The notes below the pieces were generated by a model. It ran no database searches, was not told the origin of the DNA, and worked only from the letters and a program-made list of their open reading frames with translations. DNA of 64,000 bases from Aeromicrobium choanae. GTDB lineage: Bacteria > Actinomycetota > Actinomycetes > Propionibacteriales > Nocardioidaceae. Location: positions 806,001 to 870,000 of the forward strand of contig NZ_LT796768.1 of the NCBI RefSeq assembly GCF_900167475.1, written 5' to 3'. Of this stretch, positions 42,626 to 50,943 are shown one piece after another; the first letter of the stretch is position 1; each line of letters opens with the position of its first letter. The position numbers were made by a program, and so were the translations under genes.

Positions 42626-43666
42626 ATGAAGCTCGGACTCAGCCTCGGCTACTGGGGCAAGGGACAGCCGCCGGGCCAGGCCGAACAGCTGGCCCTGGCC
42701 GAGGAGCTCGGCTACGACTCGGTGTGGACCGCGGAGGCGTACGGCTCCGACGCGCTGACACCGCTCGCGTGGCTCGGTGCCTCCACCTCCCGCATCAAGC
42801 TGGGCACCGGCATCGTGCAGATGTCGGCGCGCACGCCCACCGCCACGGCCATGGCCGCGATGACCCTCGACCACCTCTCGGGCGGTCGCGTGCTGCTGGG
42901 TCTGGGCGTCTCGGGGCCGCAGGTCGTCGAGGGCTGGTACGGCCAGCCGTACCCGCGGCCGCTCGCCCGCACCCGTGAGTACTTCGAGGTGCTGCGCCAG
43001 ACCATCGCCCGCGAGCGGGTGGAACACGACGGCGCGCAGATCCAGATCCCCTACGTCGACAAGTACGGGATGAAGTCCACCGGCCTGGGCAAGGCGCTGC
43101 GCTCGACCCTGCACCCGGTGCGCGACCAGATCCCCCTGCTGCTCGCAGCCGAGGGCCCGAAGAACATCGCCCTGTCGGCCGAGATCGCCGACGGCTGGCT
43201 GCCGTTCTTCTACTCCCCCTGGGACGCCGACTTCGCGCACACCGCGCTGGAGGAGGGCTTCGCCCGGCGCGCACCCGAGCGCCTCCCCCGCGATCAGTTC
43301 GAGATCGCCTGCCCCGTGCAGGTGATCGTCTCGGACGACCTCGAGGCCGCGGCCGACTGGATCCGCCCGTTCATCGCGCTCTACGTGGGCGGCATGGGCG
43401 CGAAGGGCGCGAACTTCCACTTCGACGCCGTCGCGCGCCTGGGCTACGAGGAGGTCTGCGCGAAGATCCAGGACCTCTACCTCGAGGGACGCAAGGACGA
43501 GGCCACCGCGGCGGTCCCGCTGGAGCTCGTCGAGAAGATCGCCCTGATCGGGCCGAAGGAGAAGATCCGCGACGACCTCGCCGTGTGGAAGGAGTCCGTC
43601 GTCACGACCCTCATGGTCGGCGGCGACGCCGACACGCTGCGGATGATGGCCGAGCTGGTGCTCTGA
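42626..43666 (+). CDS. F420-dependent LLM-class oxidoreductase
   Basis: 346 residues. TIM-barrel luciferase-like family: KLGLSLGYWGKGQPPGQAEQ, LAEELGYDSVWTAEAYGSDALTPLAW, RIKLGTGIVQMSARTPTATAMAAMTLDHLSGGR, GLGVSGPQVVEGWYG and LLLAAEGPKNIALSAEIADG. The closest known style is the actinobacterial Rv3520c-like group. F420 is the likely cofactor; the substrate is unknown. ATG 42626 is chosen because GGAGG precedes it by 6 nt, over the in-frame GTG at 42620. It converges with the fluoride channel genes. Confidence 0.88.
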   Translation: MKLGLSLGYWGKGQPPGQAEQLALAEELGYDSVWTAEAYGSDALTPLAWLGASTSRIKLGTGIVQMSARTPTATAMAAMTLDHLSGGRVLLGLGVSGPQVVEGWYGQPYPRPLARTREYFEVLRQTIARERVEHDGAQIQIPYVDKYGMKSTGLGKALRSTLHPVRDQIPLLLAAEGPKNIALSAEIADGWLPFFYSPWDADFAHTALEEGFARRAPERLPRDQFEIACPVQVIVSDDLEAAADWIRPFIALYVGGMGAKGANFHFDAVARLGYEEVCAKIQDLYLEGRKDEATAAVPLELVEKIALIGPKEKIRDDLAVWKESVVTTLMVGGDADTLRMMAELVL

Positions 43667-43675
43667 GGCTGTCGG

Positions 43676-44032
43676 TCAACCCGCCCAGAGCCCCAGGGCG
43701 GCGGCGGCGAGGCCGGCGGCGAGCATCGCCGCGGCGTGGAGGGCGGCCACGGTGACGGCGCGGGCGCCGCCCGCGCGGGCCAGCAGCACCGACTCCACGC
43801 TGGCGGCCGAGAAGGTCGTGTAGCCGCCGAGCAGGCCCGTGCCGACGACGGCGCGCACGTCGGAGCCCGTCGCGGTGGACGCCACGACCAGGCCGAGCAC
43901 GAAGGAGCCGCTGAGGTTCACGACGAACGTGCCCAGCGGAACCGACGAGCGGACCCACCGCGCGACCGCGCCATCGACGACGAAGCGCAGAACGGCGCCG
44001 AGGCCTCCGGCGAGGGCGATCAGCGCGATCAT
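43676..44032 (-). CDS. crcB: Fluoride channel CrcB/FluC, second subunit
   Basis: 118 residues with four transmembrane helices. FluC signatures: LGTFVVNLSGSFVLGLV (helix 2 with conserved Asn) and GLLGGYTTFSAASVE (TTFS in the helix 3 break). FluC forms dual-topology dimers that export fluoride. Actinobacteria often carry two genes giving a heterodimer. The start overlaps the other crcB stop by 4 bp (44029-44032). Confidence 0.92.
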   Translation of the reverse strand: MIALIALAGGLGAVLRFVVDGAVARWVRSSVPLGTFVVNLSGSFVLGLVVASTATGSDVRAVVGTGLLGGYTTFSAASVESVLLARAGGARAVTVAALHAAAMLAAGLAAAALGLWAG

Positions 44033-44481
44033 GAGCCGGCCTCCCCGGATCGCGGCGCGGGGACGCCGCCGCCCGCGAGCACTCCGAGCGCCGCCGCGAG
44101 GACTCCCCCGACGACGCTCGCTCCTGCGTACGCGAGCCCCAGTCCCACCGAGCCGCCGCCCAGCAGCCGGTCGACCTCGACCGCGAACGCGCTGTAGGTC
44201 GTGAAGCCGCCGAGCACGCCGGCGCCCAGGGCCGGCCGCACGAGCCGCCACGCTCCCGAACGGCCGCCACGGACCGCGACCAGCGCCACGAGCAGCCCGA
44301 GCAGGAACGACCCGGCCACGTTCACCCCGAAGGTCGCCCACGGCCAGGCCCCGTCGGACACGGGGAAGGCGTCGGCGAGCACGGCACGAGCGGCCGTGCC
44401 GACCGCGCCGCCGAGCATCACGAGCGCGAGCACCGCGGGCTGCAGGAAGAGCGGTCGCGCGAGGGCGTCGTCAGCGCGCAC
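44029..44481 (-). CDS. crcB: Fluoride channel CrcB/FluC, first subunit
   Basis: 150 residues from GTG 44481, which follows GAGAGG. The channel body has LGGAVGTAARAVLADAF, WATFGVNVAGSFLLGLLVAL and GVLGGFTTYSAFAVEVD, all FluC hallmarks, plus a Gly/Pro-rich C-terminus. Together with the overlapping downstream crcB it should form a heterodimeric fluoride channel. I see no fluoride riboswitch in the short upstream region. Confidence 0.92.
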   Translation of the reverse strand: MRADDALARPLFLQPAVLALVMLGGAVGTAARAVLADAFPVSDGAWPWATFGVNVAGSFLLGLLVALVAVRGGRSGAWRLVRPALGAGVLGGFTTYSAFAVEVDRLLGGGSVGLGLAYAGASVVGGVLAAALGVLAGGGVPAPRSGEAGS

Positions 44482-44542
44482 GGGAGTCCTCTCGGTAATG
44501 ACGGCACGGGTGCGCGCCGAGCCTACGCTCCCGGGAACGACA

Positions 44543-44580
44543 GCGCGGTGGACCGTGGCCGGAGCCACGATCCACCGCGC
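44543..44580 (-). terminator. Hairpin terminator after the GATase-like gene
   Basis: Arms 44543-44559 and 44564-44580 (17 bp, one mismatch) flank a 4-nt loop. The hairpin lies 13 bp after the stop at 44594 on the minus strand. The following bases are only modestly T-rich. Confidence 0.65.
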
Positions 44581-44593
44581 GAGGGGGGAGGGA

Positions 44594-45712
44594 CTAGCGC
44601 TTCATCTTGAAGACGTAGACCTTCGTGACGGTGCGCGGCTTGCCGCCCGTCGGGGTGTACGTGGCCTTGACGCGGATCTTCGTCGAGGCGACGCCCTTCT
44701 TCTTGAGCTGCTTCTTGAGCTTCTTGATCGTCGACCGGGACGGCTTGACCCAGACGGCGGCCTTGCCGGACGTGCCGACCTTCTTCGTGACCGTCTTGAG
44801 CGCGCCCTTCCTGGACGACCCGACCGTCAGCCGGCCGGCACCCGGCAGCTGGATCTTCAGCTTGACCGCAGCGGCCCGGGAGTAGGCCGAGGCCTTGGGC
44901 AGCGTGAACGCGTTGCTCGGCGCCGGCGCGACGGCGACGGGAGCCTTGATGCCCGTGCGCACCGCGGTGTCGAGGACGGAGCGCCAGCCGCCGTCCTGGC
45001 CGTCGGCCTGCGCGGGGCTCGCGTGGTACCAGTCCCAGGCCAGCGCCACCGTGGTGCCCTTGCCCTCACGGGTCGTGAAGACGCCGGCGTTGTCGTTGTC
45101 GGAGTCGATGTACTGGGTCACGGCGCCCGCGGGCAGCGTGGACACCCGGTACGAGCTCGAGCCGTCGTTGTCCGGCAGCGTCGCCGGGCCACCGCGGAAG
45201 GGGCTGCCGGCGGGGGCGACGTTGAGCCACTCGGAGTCACCGGTGGTCTCGACCTCGTAGCCGAACAGTCCGTTGAGCGTCGTGTCGTAGTCGGCGGCCA
45301 CGACGATGGCGCCGCCGGCGCGGACCCAGGAGACGATGGCGGACTTCGCGGCCGGCTCCAGCGCGGGCACCCACGCGCCCTGCTCGAGCTCGGGGACGAC
45401 GAGGGTGTCCTGGCCCTTGAGCGCGGAGCTGACGGCCGCGGCGCTCGTGCCGGTGAACGGCGTCACCGTGTGGCCGTCGGCGCGCAGGCCCACGATCATG
45501 TTGGCCGCCTCGTGGCTCTCGTTCTCGGCCACGTCGGCCAGGTCGATGGTGTCGACGAAGCTCGGGTCGTTGAGCAGGGCGATCTTGGCGCCGGGCTTCG
45601 GCGGGACGGGAGCGGCCGTCGCGACGGGCGCGGCGAACGCGAGGGCGCCCGTGACGAGGGCGCCGGTGAGGAGTCCGGACAGGACTCGGTACTGGTTCTT
45701 CGGGGAGGTCAT
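44594..45712 (-). CDS. Secreted glutamine-amidotransferase-like/ThuA-like protein
   Basis: 372 residues with a signal peptide (about 1-35). A flavodoxin-like domain (about 42-260) starts KIALLNDPSFVDTIDL, contains DTLVVPELEQGAW (nucleophile-elbow region with Glu rather than Cys) and IVVAADYDTTLNGLFGY, and ends ALAWDWYHASP. This recalls class I GATase/ThuA-like extracellular domains without a catalytic Cys. The C-terminal 100 residues are an Ig-like, very Lys-rich domain (IKKLKKQLKKKG). Function is unknown. ATG 45712 lies 7 nt after TAGGCT, so it is probably leaderless. Confidence 0.6.
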   Translation of the reverse strand: MTSPKNQYRVLSGLLTGALVTGALAFAAPVATAAPVPPKPGAKIALLNDPSFVDTIDLADVAENESHEAANMIVGLRADGHTVTPFTGTSAAAVSSALKGQDTLVVPELEQGAWVPALEPAAKSAIVSWVRAGGAIVVAADYDTTLNGLFGYEVETTGDSEWLNVAPAGSPFRGGPATLPDNDGSSSYRVSTLPAGAVTQYIDSDNDNAGVFTTREGKGTTVALAWDWYHASPAQADGQDGGWRSVLDTAVRTGIKAPVAVAPAPSNAFTLPKASAYSRAAAVKLKIQLPGAGRLTVGSSRKGALKTVTKKVGTSGKAAVWVKPSRSTIKKLKKQLKKKGVASTKIRVKATYTPTGGKPRTVTKVYVFKMKR

Positions 45713-45719
45713 GCGCGTG

Positions 45720-45725
45720 AGCCTA
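45720..45725 (-). promoter_or_regulatory. -10 for a leaderless start at 45712
   Basis: TAGGCT ends 7 nt before ATG 45712; no ribosome-binding site is seen. Confidence 0.5.
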
Positions 45726-45831
45726 GGGGCGCATGTGACTGCTGGGAGGACTTTCGTCCCAACGTAGTACCAAGGAACCACGCGATGCGGCCTGGTGAGC
45801 CCTCACGGTCCACGGTCCCCGGACAGACGAC

Positions 45832-45860
45832 GACGCCCCCGGAACTGGTCCGGGGGCGTC
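45832..45860 (-). terminator. Terminator after tRNA-Ala
   Basis: GACGCCCCCGG and CCGGGGGCGTC are perfect 11-bp arms around a 7-nt loop, 9 bp downstream of the tRNA-Ala 3' end. No long T-run follows. Confidence 0.65.
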
Positions 45861-45869
45861 GATCAGACG

Positions 45870-45942
45870 TGGAGCATAGGAGATTCGAACTCCTGACCTC
45901 TTCGATGCGAACGAAGCGCGCTACCAACTGCGCCAATGCCCC
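45870..45942 (-). tRNA. tRNA-Ala (anticodon CGC)
   Basis: A 73-nt cloverleaf on the minus strand. Acceptor GGGGCAT pairs with ATGCTCC (one G-T pair), with discriminator A. The anticodon arm is CTTCG-TTCGCAT-CGAAG (anticodon CGC), and the T arm is AGGAG-TTCGAAT-CTCCT. CCA is not encoded. A strong hairpin follows. Confidence 0.95.
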
Positions 45943-46005
45943 AAGGTCGTGATTCAGGATAGCAAGACCGTCGAGGGAGTCACTCCCGCGGGGTCGGTGA
46001 GTCGG

Positions 46006-46977
46006 TCAGTGCCCGACGGCGTGCTGGTCGGTGCCGGCGTCGCCCTCGTCCACGCCGGGCAGCTCGGTCTGCTCGCCCTCGACGTGACCCGAGGTCCACG
46101 CACCCGGCTGGCCGAACTCGATGGTGCGGACCGTGCGGCCCGCGCGGGGCTTGCTGACGTAGGTGGGCACCGTGATCGGCAGCGGGTCCCACAGCGGCTC
46201 GCCGTTGGTGGCCGAGACGCTGGGCACGGCGATCTGCAGCTGCTCGTCGAGGGCGTCGGCACCCAGGGGCGCGTCCATCTCCATCACGTTGCGGCGGTCG
46301 GGATCGAGATCCTCGACCTGGTCGGAGACGACGACGGTCATCTCCTCGTCGGCGGCGGAGCCACCCACGGCGGTCGAGCTGCGGTCGCTCACCCGGCCGG
46401 AGGCCCAGCCGAGGACCCGGCCCGTGGCGGCCGGCACGGCGCGCAGCCCGCGCAGGACACGGCCCTGCGAGGAGCGGCGGGCGATGCCGCGCTCCTGGCG
46501 CACCATGACCCGGCACAGGACCAGCCAGCCGATGATGAGGCCCACCCCGATGGCCGGGGTCCAGACCGGGACGAGCCGGCCGACGGCCAGGCCCGAGAGA
46601 GCCGCCAGCACGGCCACGAGCGTCAGCAACACGTTGCGACGGCGTCGGGCCGCGATCCGGGCGGCGTCGCGCGTGACGCGCGGACGCTGCGTGTCGACCG
46701 CCGGAGAAGTCCGGTCGACACGAGGGGAAGTCGTAGGCGTGGGAGCCGGCTCGGAGCGCTGCTGCACCACGGGGCTCTTCTCCACGGCGAGAGTGTCCAC
46801 GGAACGCTCCTCGGCGGCGACGGAGACCCGGCGGGGCTCGACGACGCGGCGGGTCGGACCGTCCTGGTCCAACGAGGAGTTCTTGCTCGCCTCGTCGTAG
46901 CGACGCAGGACGAGCGGCACGAAGTACGCCGCCCACAGTGCGACGACGAACGCGACGATCAATCCGCTGGAACCCAC
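46006..46977 (-). CDS. glpR: Divisome membrane protein of the SepX/GLPR type
   Basis: 323 residues. One N-terminal transmembrane helix (about 5-25; GLIVAFVVALWAAYFVPLVL) ends in RRYDEASK. A Pro/Arg/Ser-rich cytoplasmic stretch follows, then two adjacent helices (about 120-162) and a cytoplasmic C-terminal region of about 160 residues. This layout, and location next to rimJ, glp and galU, match GLPR of Corynebacterium (membrane receptor of Glp) and SepX of Streptomyces, which take part in FtsZ-ring function. The assignment leans on synteny and topology. GTG 46977 lies 7 nt after TACGGT and is probably leaderless. Confidence 0.65.
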   Translation of the reverse strand: MGSSGLIVAFVVALWAAYFVPLVLRRYDEASKNSSLDQDGPTRRVVEPRRVSVAAEERSVDTLAVEKSPVVQQRSEPAPTPTTSPRVDRTSPAVDTQRPRVTRDAARIAARRRRNVLLTLVAVLAALSGLAVGRLVPVWTPAIGVGLIIGWLVLCRVMVRQERGIARRSSQGRVLRGLRAVPAATGRVLGWASGRVSDRSSTAVGGSAADEEMTVVVSDQVEDLDPDRRNVMEMDAPLGADALDEQLQIAVPSVSATNGEPLWDPLPITVPTYVSKPRAGRTVRTIEFGQPGAWTSGHVEGEQTELPGVDEGDAGTDQHAVGH

Positions 46978-46984
46978 GCTTGAA

Positions 46985-46990
46985 ACCGTA
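46985..46990 (-). promoter_or_regulatory. -10 for a leaderless glpR start
   Basis: TACGGT ends 7 nt before GTG 46977, in the 85-bp gap after rimJ. Confidence 0.45.
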
Positions 46991-47062
46991 GGTCGTGCGG
47001 CGCTCGATCCGTGGGAGCGAGGCGGGTGTGTCGCACCAGAGTTCACGCCGGCCCCGTCCGGC

Positions 47063-47665
47063 TCAGGCCGGAGGACGCTCCTGGCGCAGCCGATCGAGCA
47101 CCCCGTGGGGCACGTCCTCCTTGAGCAGCTGGAAGACGCGATGGTCGCGCCAGTCCCCCGCGATGTGCAGGTAGCGCGGCGCCAGACCGAACTCGGTGAA
47201 GCCCAGCTTCTCCACGACGCGCAGGCTCGCCGCGTTCTCGGGGCGGATGGAGATCTCGATCCGGTGCAGGCCCGCCTTGGTGAACAGGTGGTCGCACACG
47301 AGCGCCACCGCGGTGGGCGTGACGCCCTTGCCGGCATGGCTGCGGGCCACCCAGTAGCCGATGCTCGCCCACAGGGCGGAGCCGCGGGTGATCCCGCTGA
47401 CGGTGACCTGGCCGACCATGTCGCCGGCCCACGTGACGGCGAACGGCATGGCCAGGCCCTCGCGGGCCTTGCGCCGCAGCGCCGCGATCGTGGCGCCGTA
47501 CGAGTCGGGGACGGTGCCCTCGCCGCGCGGCAGCGTGGCCTCCCACGGCGACAGCCACTCGAGGTTCTCCGCGCGCAGCCGGGCCCACGTGGAGGCGTCG
47601 CGCCGCGTGAGGGGTCGCACCCCGATCAAGCCGTCGGAGAGCGTCGCCGGCCAGCCGCGCGCCAT
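47063..47665 (-). CDS. rimJ: RimJ/RimL-like GNAT N-acetyltransferase
   Basis: 200 residues. GNAT domain: IGVRPLTRRDASTWARLR at the start, MVGQVTVSGI, SIGYWVARSHAGKGVTPTAVALV (acetyl-CoA P-loop RSHAGKG) and ENAASLRVVEKLGFTEFG. RimJ-like enzymes acetylate N-terminal residues; the substrate in actinobacteria is not established. The ATG shares one base with the glp stop, and the gene lies between glp and the glpR-like gene. Confidence 0.85.
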   Translation of the reverse strand: MARGWPATLSDGLIGVRPLTRRDASTWARLRAENLEWLSPWEATLPRGEGTVPDSYGATIAALRRKAREGLAMPFAVTWAGDMVGQVTVSGITRGSALWASIGYWVARSHAGKGVTPTAVALVCDHLFTKAGLHRIEISIRPENAASLRVVEKLGFTEFGLAPRYLHIAGDWRDHRVFQLLKEDVPHGVLDRLRQERPPA

Positions 47666-48939
47666 CAGAAGTTGCGGTCCAGCACGAGGGTGCGGACGGT
47701 GTCGCCCAGGTGCAGCGCGCTCTCGTCCTCACCCACCACGATCAGGGCGTTGGCCTTGGCCAGCGCCCCCACGAGATGAGGCCCGGTGTGCGGCAACGGC
47801 GTGACCTTCGCACCGCGGTGCGTGACCTCGAAGAACGCGGGGCGGTACTCGCGGACGCCGGTGTCGGAGGTCAGGTCCTCGGCCAGCACCGCGTGCACCT
47901 GCGGACGCCGGTAGGGCGTGCGGCCGAGCATGCGACGGATCGCCGGCACCACGAAGACCTCGAAGCCGACGTAGGCCGCCACGGGCTCGCCCGGGAGCGT
48001 GATGACCGGGGTCTGCTCGTCGAAGACGCGACCGAAGCCGTGGGTGCGTCCCGGGCTGATGGCGATGTCGGAGAAGGTGACCTCGCCGATCTCGGTGAGC
48101 GTGCTCTTGACCAGCGCGCGCTCGTCGCCGGTGATGCCCCCGGTGGTGATCACGAGGTCGGCGCGCACCAGCTGGTCGGACAGCACGCGCTTGAAGTGTG
48201 TGGGGTCGTCGTCGACGACGCCCACCCGGTAGGCGATCGCACCCAGGTCGCGCACGGCGGCCGCGAGCATCGAGGAGTTCGCGTCGTGGACCGAGTCGGC
48301 GTCGAGGTGGGCCCCGGGCTCGCGCAGCTCGCGGCCGGTGGACATCACCACCACGCGCGGGCGGGGCCGGGCGCGCACGCGGTCGCGTCCGATGGCCGCC
48401 AGCAGGCCGATCTCGCGCGGGCCGAGGACGGCGCCCTCGGGTAGCGCGACGCCGCCGCGGGAGAGGTCGCCGGCCGCGTGGCGCACGCCCGAGCCGGCCA
48501 GGACGGCACGGCTGATGGCGACGCGGGTGCGGCCACCGTCGGTGGAGTCGGCCGCGACGACGGCGTCGGCACCGCGCGGGAGCGGCGCGCCGGCCATGAT
48601 CCGCACGCACGAGCCACCGCTGATGGCGAAGGGCTTGCCGAGGCCGGGCACGATCTCCGCGACGACCGGCAGCTCGACGGGGTCGCCGGGGCGGGCCCCG
48701 ACGACGTCGGTCGCGTTGACGGCGTACCCGTCGACCGCGGCGGAGGAGAAGCGCGGGAGGTCCTCGTTGCTGATGACGTCCTCGTGCAGGGTCAGGCCGA
48801 GCGACTCCACGACGGGCTGATCGTAGGCCGCGAGCGGTCCGACGCCCCGCAGGATCGTCTCGAGATGGTCCTCGACCGTCAGGCGCCCGGGGGCGACGCT
48901 GACGGGACGCGTCCGCGGAGGCAGCTGACCTGACGACAT
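47665..48939 (-). CDS. glp: Gephyrin-like protein Glp (MoeA family)
   Basis: 424 residues. MoeA domains: VEDHLETILRGVGPLAAYDQPV, DLPRFSSAAVDGYAV, PFAISGGSCVRIMAGAPLPRGADAVV, MSTGRELREPG, ITTGGITGDERALV (molybdopterin-binding loop) and VITLPGEPVAAYVGFEVFV. In corynebacteria the orthologue at this locus (galU-glp-rimJ-glpR) binds FtsZ and the membrane receptor GLPR rather than working mainly in molybdenum cofactor synthesis. No other Moco genes are nearby, which favours the division role, but a Moco role cannot be excluded. ATG 48939 lies 7 nt after TAGGCT. Confidence 0.82.
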   Translation of the reverse strand: MSSGQLPPRTRPVSVAPGRLTVEDHLETILRGVGPLAAYDQPVVESLGLTLHEDVISNEDLPRFSSAAVDGYAVNATDVVGARPGDPVELPVVAEIVPGLGKPFAISGGSCVRIMAGAPLPRGADAVVAADSTDGGRTRVAISRAVLAGSGVRHAAGDLSRGGVALPEGAVLGPREIGLLAAIGRDRVRARPRPRVVVMSTGRELREPGAHLDADSVHDANSSMLAAAVRDLGAIAYRVGVVDDDPTHFKRVLSDQLVRADLVITTGGITGDERALVKSTLTEIGEVTFSDIAISPGRTHGFGRVFDEQTPVITLPGEPVAAYVGFEVFVVPAIRRMLGRTPYRRPQVHAVLAEDLTSDTGVREYRPAFFEVTHRGAKVTPLPHTGPHLVGALAKANALIVVGEDESALHLGDTVRTLVLDRNF

Positions 48940-48946
48940 GCGTGCC

Positions 48947-48952
48947 AGCCTA
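48947..48952 (-). promoter_or_regulatory. -10 for a leaderless glp start
   Basis: TAGGCT ends 7 nt before ATG 48939, between galU and glp. Confidence 0.45.
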
Positions 48953-48966
48953 ACGGCCGTTCCGCC

Positions 48967-50343
48967 TCAGATCCCGGACAGCACCGTTCCGGAGGCCACG
49001 TGGCGCGGTCGGCCCTCGTCCTCGAGCACCACGTCGCCGCGCACGACCACGCCCTCGCCGAAGCTCCAGTCGCCGCGCACGGTGAGGGACGAGGCGTACA
49101 GCAGACCCACCGAGAACGGCACCCGCTTGTCGAACTCGCTGATCGCGCCGAAGTAGCGCTTGTCCAGGGAGATCGCCGGGACCTCGTCCACCCGCGCGCG
49201 CATCTGGTAGTCCGGACCCACGTCGTACACGTCGGACCGCAGCAGCATCAGGTCGTCGGTGGTCTTCACCGGCAGGAAGCGAGCCCGGTCGACCTCGATC
49301 GCCGTGGCGCCCTCGAACACCGAGATCGCAGCGCCCATGGCCGACTCGATCTGGATCACCTGCGGGCTGTCGGGGTCGGTCGGGTCGACGTTCTTCTGGT
49401 TGCGGATCAGCGGCAGGTCGAGCACGCCGTTCGCCCGGTCGAGCTCGGCACGCAGGGCCGCCAGGTCGAACCACAGGTTGTTCGTGTGGAAGTACCGGTG
49501 GACCGACAGGTCGGCCGCGGCCTCGCGGTCCTCCTCGGCGATCTGGGCGGTCTCGCGCAGGATGAGCCGGCCGTCGGAGCGGCGCACCACGAGGTGGCCG
49601 CCCTTCACGTCGGCGGGGGTGCGGCGGCAGACCTCGGCCGCGTACGGTGCCCCGGTCTGGGCGAACCACGCCATCATCGCGGGATCGGGCACGGCACCGA
49701 GGTTGTCGGCGTTGGAGATCGAGGCGTAGCGGTAGCCGGCCTCGATCAGCTGATCGAGGACACCGGAGGAGTCGAGCGCCGTGTAGAGGTCGGCGTGGCC
49801 GGGCGGGCACCACTCGAGCGCCGGGTCGTCCGGCCAGTCGACGGGCTCGAGCGTCTCGGCGTCCAGGCGCGGCTCGCGGTTCTGCAGGAAGTCCAGCGGC
49901 AGGTCGCCGACCCGGAGCTCCTTGTACCGCGCCAGCGTCGCGAGCGTGTCGTCACGGGTGCGGAAGCTGTTCATGAACAGCAGCGGCAGGTCGACGCCCA
50001 AGGTGGAGCGCACGTGCCAGACCTGGTCGACGATGAGGTCCAGGAAGCTGAGCCGGTGCTTGATCGGCAGCAGGGACTTCGCCTGCGTCATCCCCATCGT
50101 GGTGCCCAGCCCGCCGTTGAGCTTGATGACCACGGTCTCGGCGGCCGCGCGGCGCAGGGTCTCGGCGTCGAAGTCGAGCGACTCGATGCTGGCGACGTCC
50201 TTCAGCGGCTCGACCTCGGACTCCGGGATGAGCCCGGACGCGCCCTCGTGGAGCTGGTGGTAGAACGCCGTGAAGACGTCGATGGCCTGCTCGGGCAGTC
50301 CGTCCGAGCGCATCTTCTCCTGTGCGGCTGCCAGTGCATTCAT
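48967..50343 (-). CDS. galU: UTP--glucose-1-phosphate uridylyltransferase (UDPGP type)
   Basis: 458 residues, the eukaryote-like UDPGP family rather than the short bacterial GalU. VIKLNGGLGTTMGMTQAKSLLPI is the nucleotide-binding loop; LLFMNSFRTRDDT, WCPPGHADLYTAL, SISNADNLGAVPDPAMMAW, HLVVRRSDGRLILRETAQ and FHTNNLWFDL follow. A short beta-helix ends the protein. It makes UDP-glucose for the cell envelope and could feed the glycan locus in this window. ATG 50343 lies 7 nt after TAGCCT and 18 bp from the divergent cyclo-ligase start. Confidence 0.93.
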   Translation of the reverse strand: MNALAAAQEKMRSDGLPEQAIDVFTAFYHQLHEGASGLIPESEVEPLKDVASIESLDFDAETLRRAAAETVVIKLNGGLGTTMGMTQAKSLLPIKHRLSFLDLIVDQVWHVRSTLGVDLPLLFMNSFRTRDDTLATLARYKELRVGDLPLDFLQNREPRLDAETLEPVDWPDDPALEWCPPGHADLYTALDSSGVLDQLIEAGYRYASISNADNLGAVPDPAMMAWFAQTGAPYAAEVCRRTPADVKGGHLVVRRSDGRLILRETAQIAEEDREAAADLSVHRYFHTNNLWFDLAALRAELDRANGVLDLPLIRNQKNVDPTDPDSPQVIQIESAMGAAISVFEGATAIEVDRARFLPVKTTDDLMLLRSDVYDVGPDYQMRARVDEVPAISLDKRYFGAISEFDKRVPFSVGLLYASSLTVRGDWSFGEGVVVRGDVVLEDEGRPRHVASGTVLSGI

Positions 50344-50349
50344 CGGCCC

Positions 50350-50356
50350 TAGGCTA
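50350..50356. promoter_or_regulatory. Bidirectional overlapping -10 of galU and the cyclo-ligase gene
   Basis: TAGGCTA gives TAGGCT on the plus strand (6 nt before ATG 50362) and TAGCCT on the minus strand (7 nt before ATG 50343). The start codons are separated by 18 bp, so both mRNAs are probably leaderless and driven by one near-symmetrical -10. Confidence 0.6.
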
Positions 50357-50361
50357 GCGCC

Positions 50362-50943
50362 ATGTCGACATCCATGGCGGATGAGAAGTCGAACCTCCGC
50401 AAAGCGATCACCTCACGTCGACGAGCCCGGACGGCTCCGGAGCGAGCCCTCGCGGCCGAGGCGATCGCCCTGCACGCCGCCGCCCTGCCCGCCCTCGTGC
50501 GGGCGCGGCGCGTGGCGGCCTACCTGTCGATGCCCAGCGAGCCCGGCACCGAGCCGTTGCTCGAGATGCTCGTGGGACGGGGCGTCGAGGTGCTGGTGCC
50601 CGTGAGCCTGCCCGACCGGTCGCTGGACTGGGCCGCGTACGAGCCGGGCGACGTGGTCGCGGGCGCGCTCGGCGTGCCCGCGCCCACGGGCCCCCCACTC
50701 GGCCGCGAGGCCCTCGCCACGTGCGACGTGGCGCTGGTGCCGGGCCTGGCCGTGGACCACGCGGGGACTCGTCTCGGCCGCGGCGCCGGGTACTACGACC
50801 GCGCCCTGGCGGACTTCACCGGCGTCACCTGCGCCGTGGTGTTCGAGGACGAGCTGCTGCCGCACGTGCCGAGCGAGCCGCACGACCGTCCCGTGGACCT
50901 CGTCCTCACGCCCTCGGGCACCTTCCGCCCCGAACGGACGTAG
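50362..50943 (+). CDS. 5-formyltetrahydrofolate cyclo-ligase
   Basis: 193 residues. Motifs: LRKAITSRRRARTAPERAL (N-terminal helix), VAAYLSMPSEPGTEPLLEML, ALVPGLAVDHAGTRLGRGAGYYDRAL (ATP/substrate loop) and LPHVPSEPHDRPVDLVLTPSG. It converts 5-formyl-THF to methenyl-THF with ATP. The ATG has no ribosome-binding site and lies 6 nt after TAGGCT. Its last codons form the left arm of a terminator shared with the convergent GMC oxidoreductase gene. Confidence 0.93.
   Translation: MSTSMADEKSNLRKAITSRRRARTAPERALAAEAIALHAAALPALVRARRVAAYLSMPSEPGTEPLLEMLVGRGVEVLVPVSLPDRSLDWAAYEPGDVVAGALGVPAPTGPPLGREALATCDVALVPGLAVDHAGTRLGRGAGYYDRALADFTGVTCAVVFEDELLPHVPSEPHDRPVDLVLTPSGTFRPERT

Noticed and set aside
43676..44481. 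Fluoride riboswitch for the crcB pair
   Set aside because: The region upstream of 44481 is short and shows no recognisable crcB-motif structure.
45975..45987. GGGAGTCACTCCC palindrome between glpR and tRNA-Ala
   Set aside because: Arms are adjacent with a 1-nt centre, so it cannot form a hairpin; too little evidence to call an operator or terminator.
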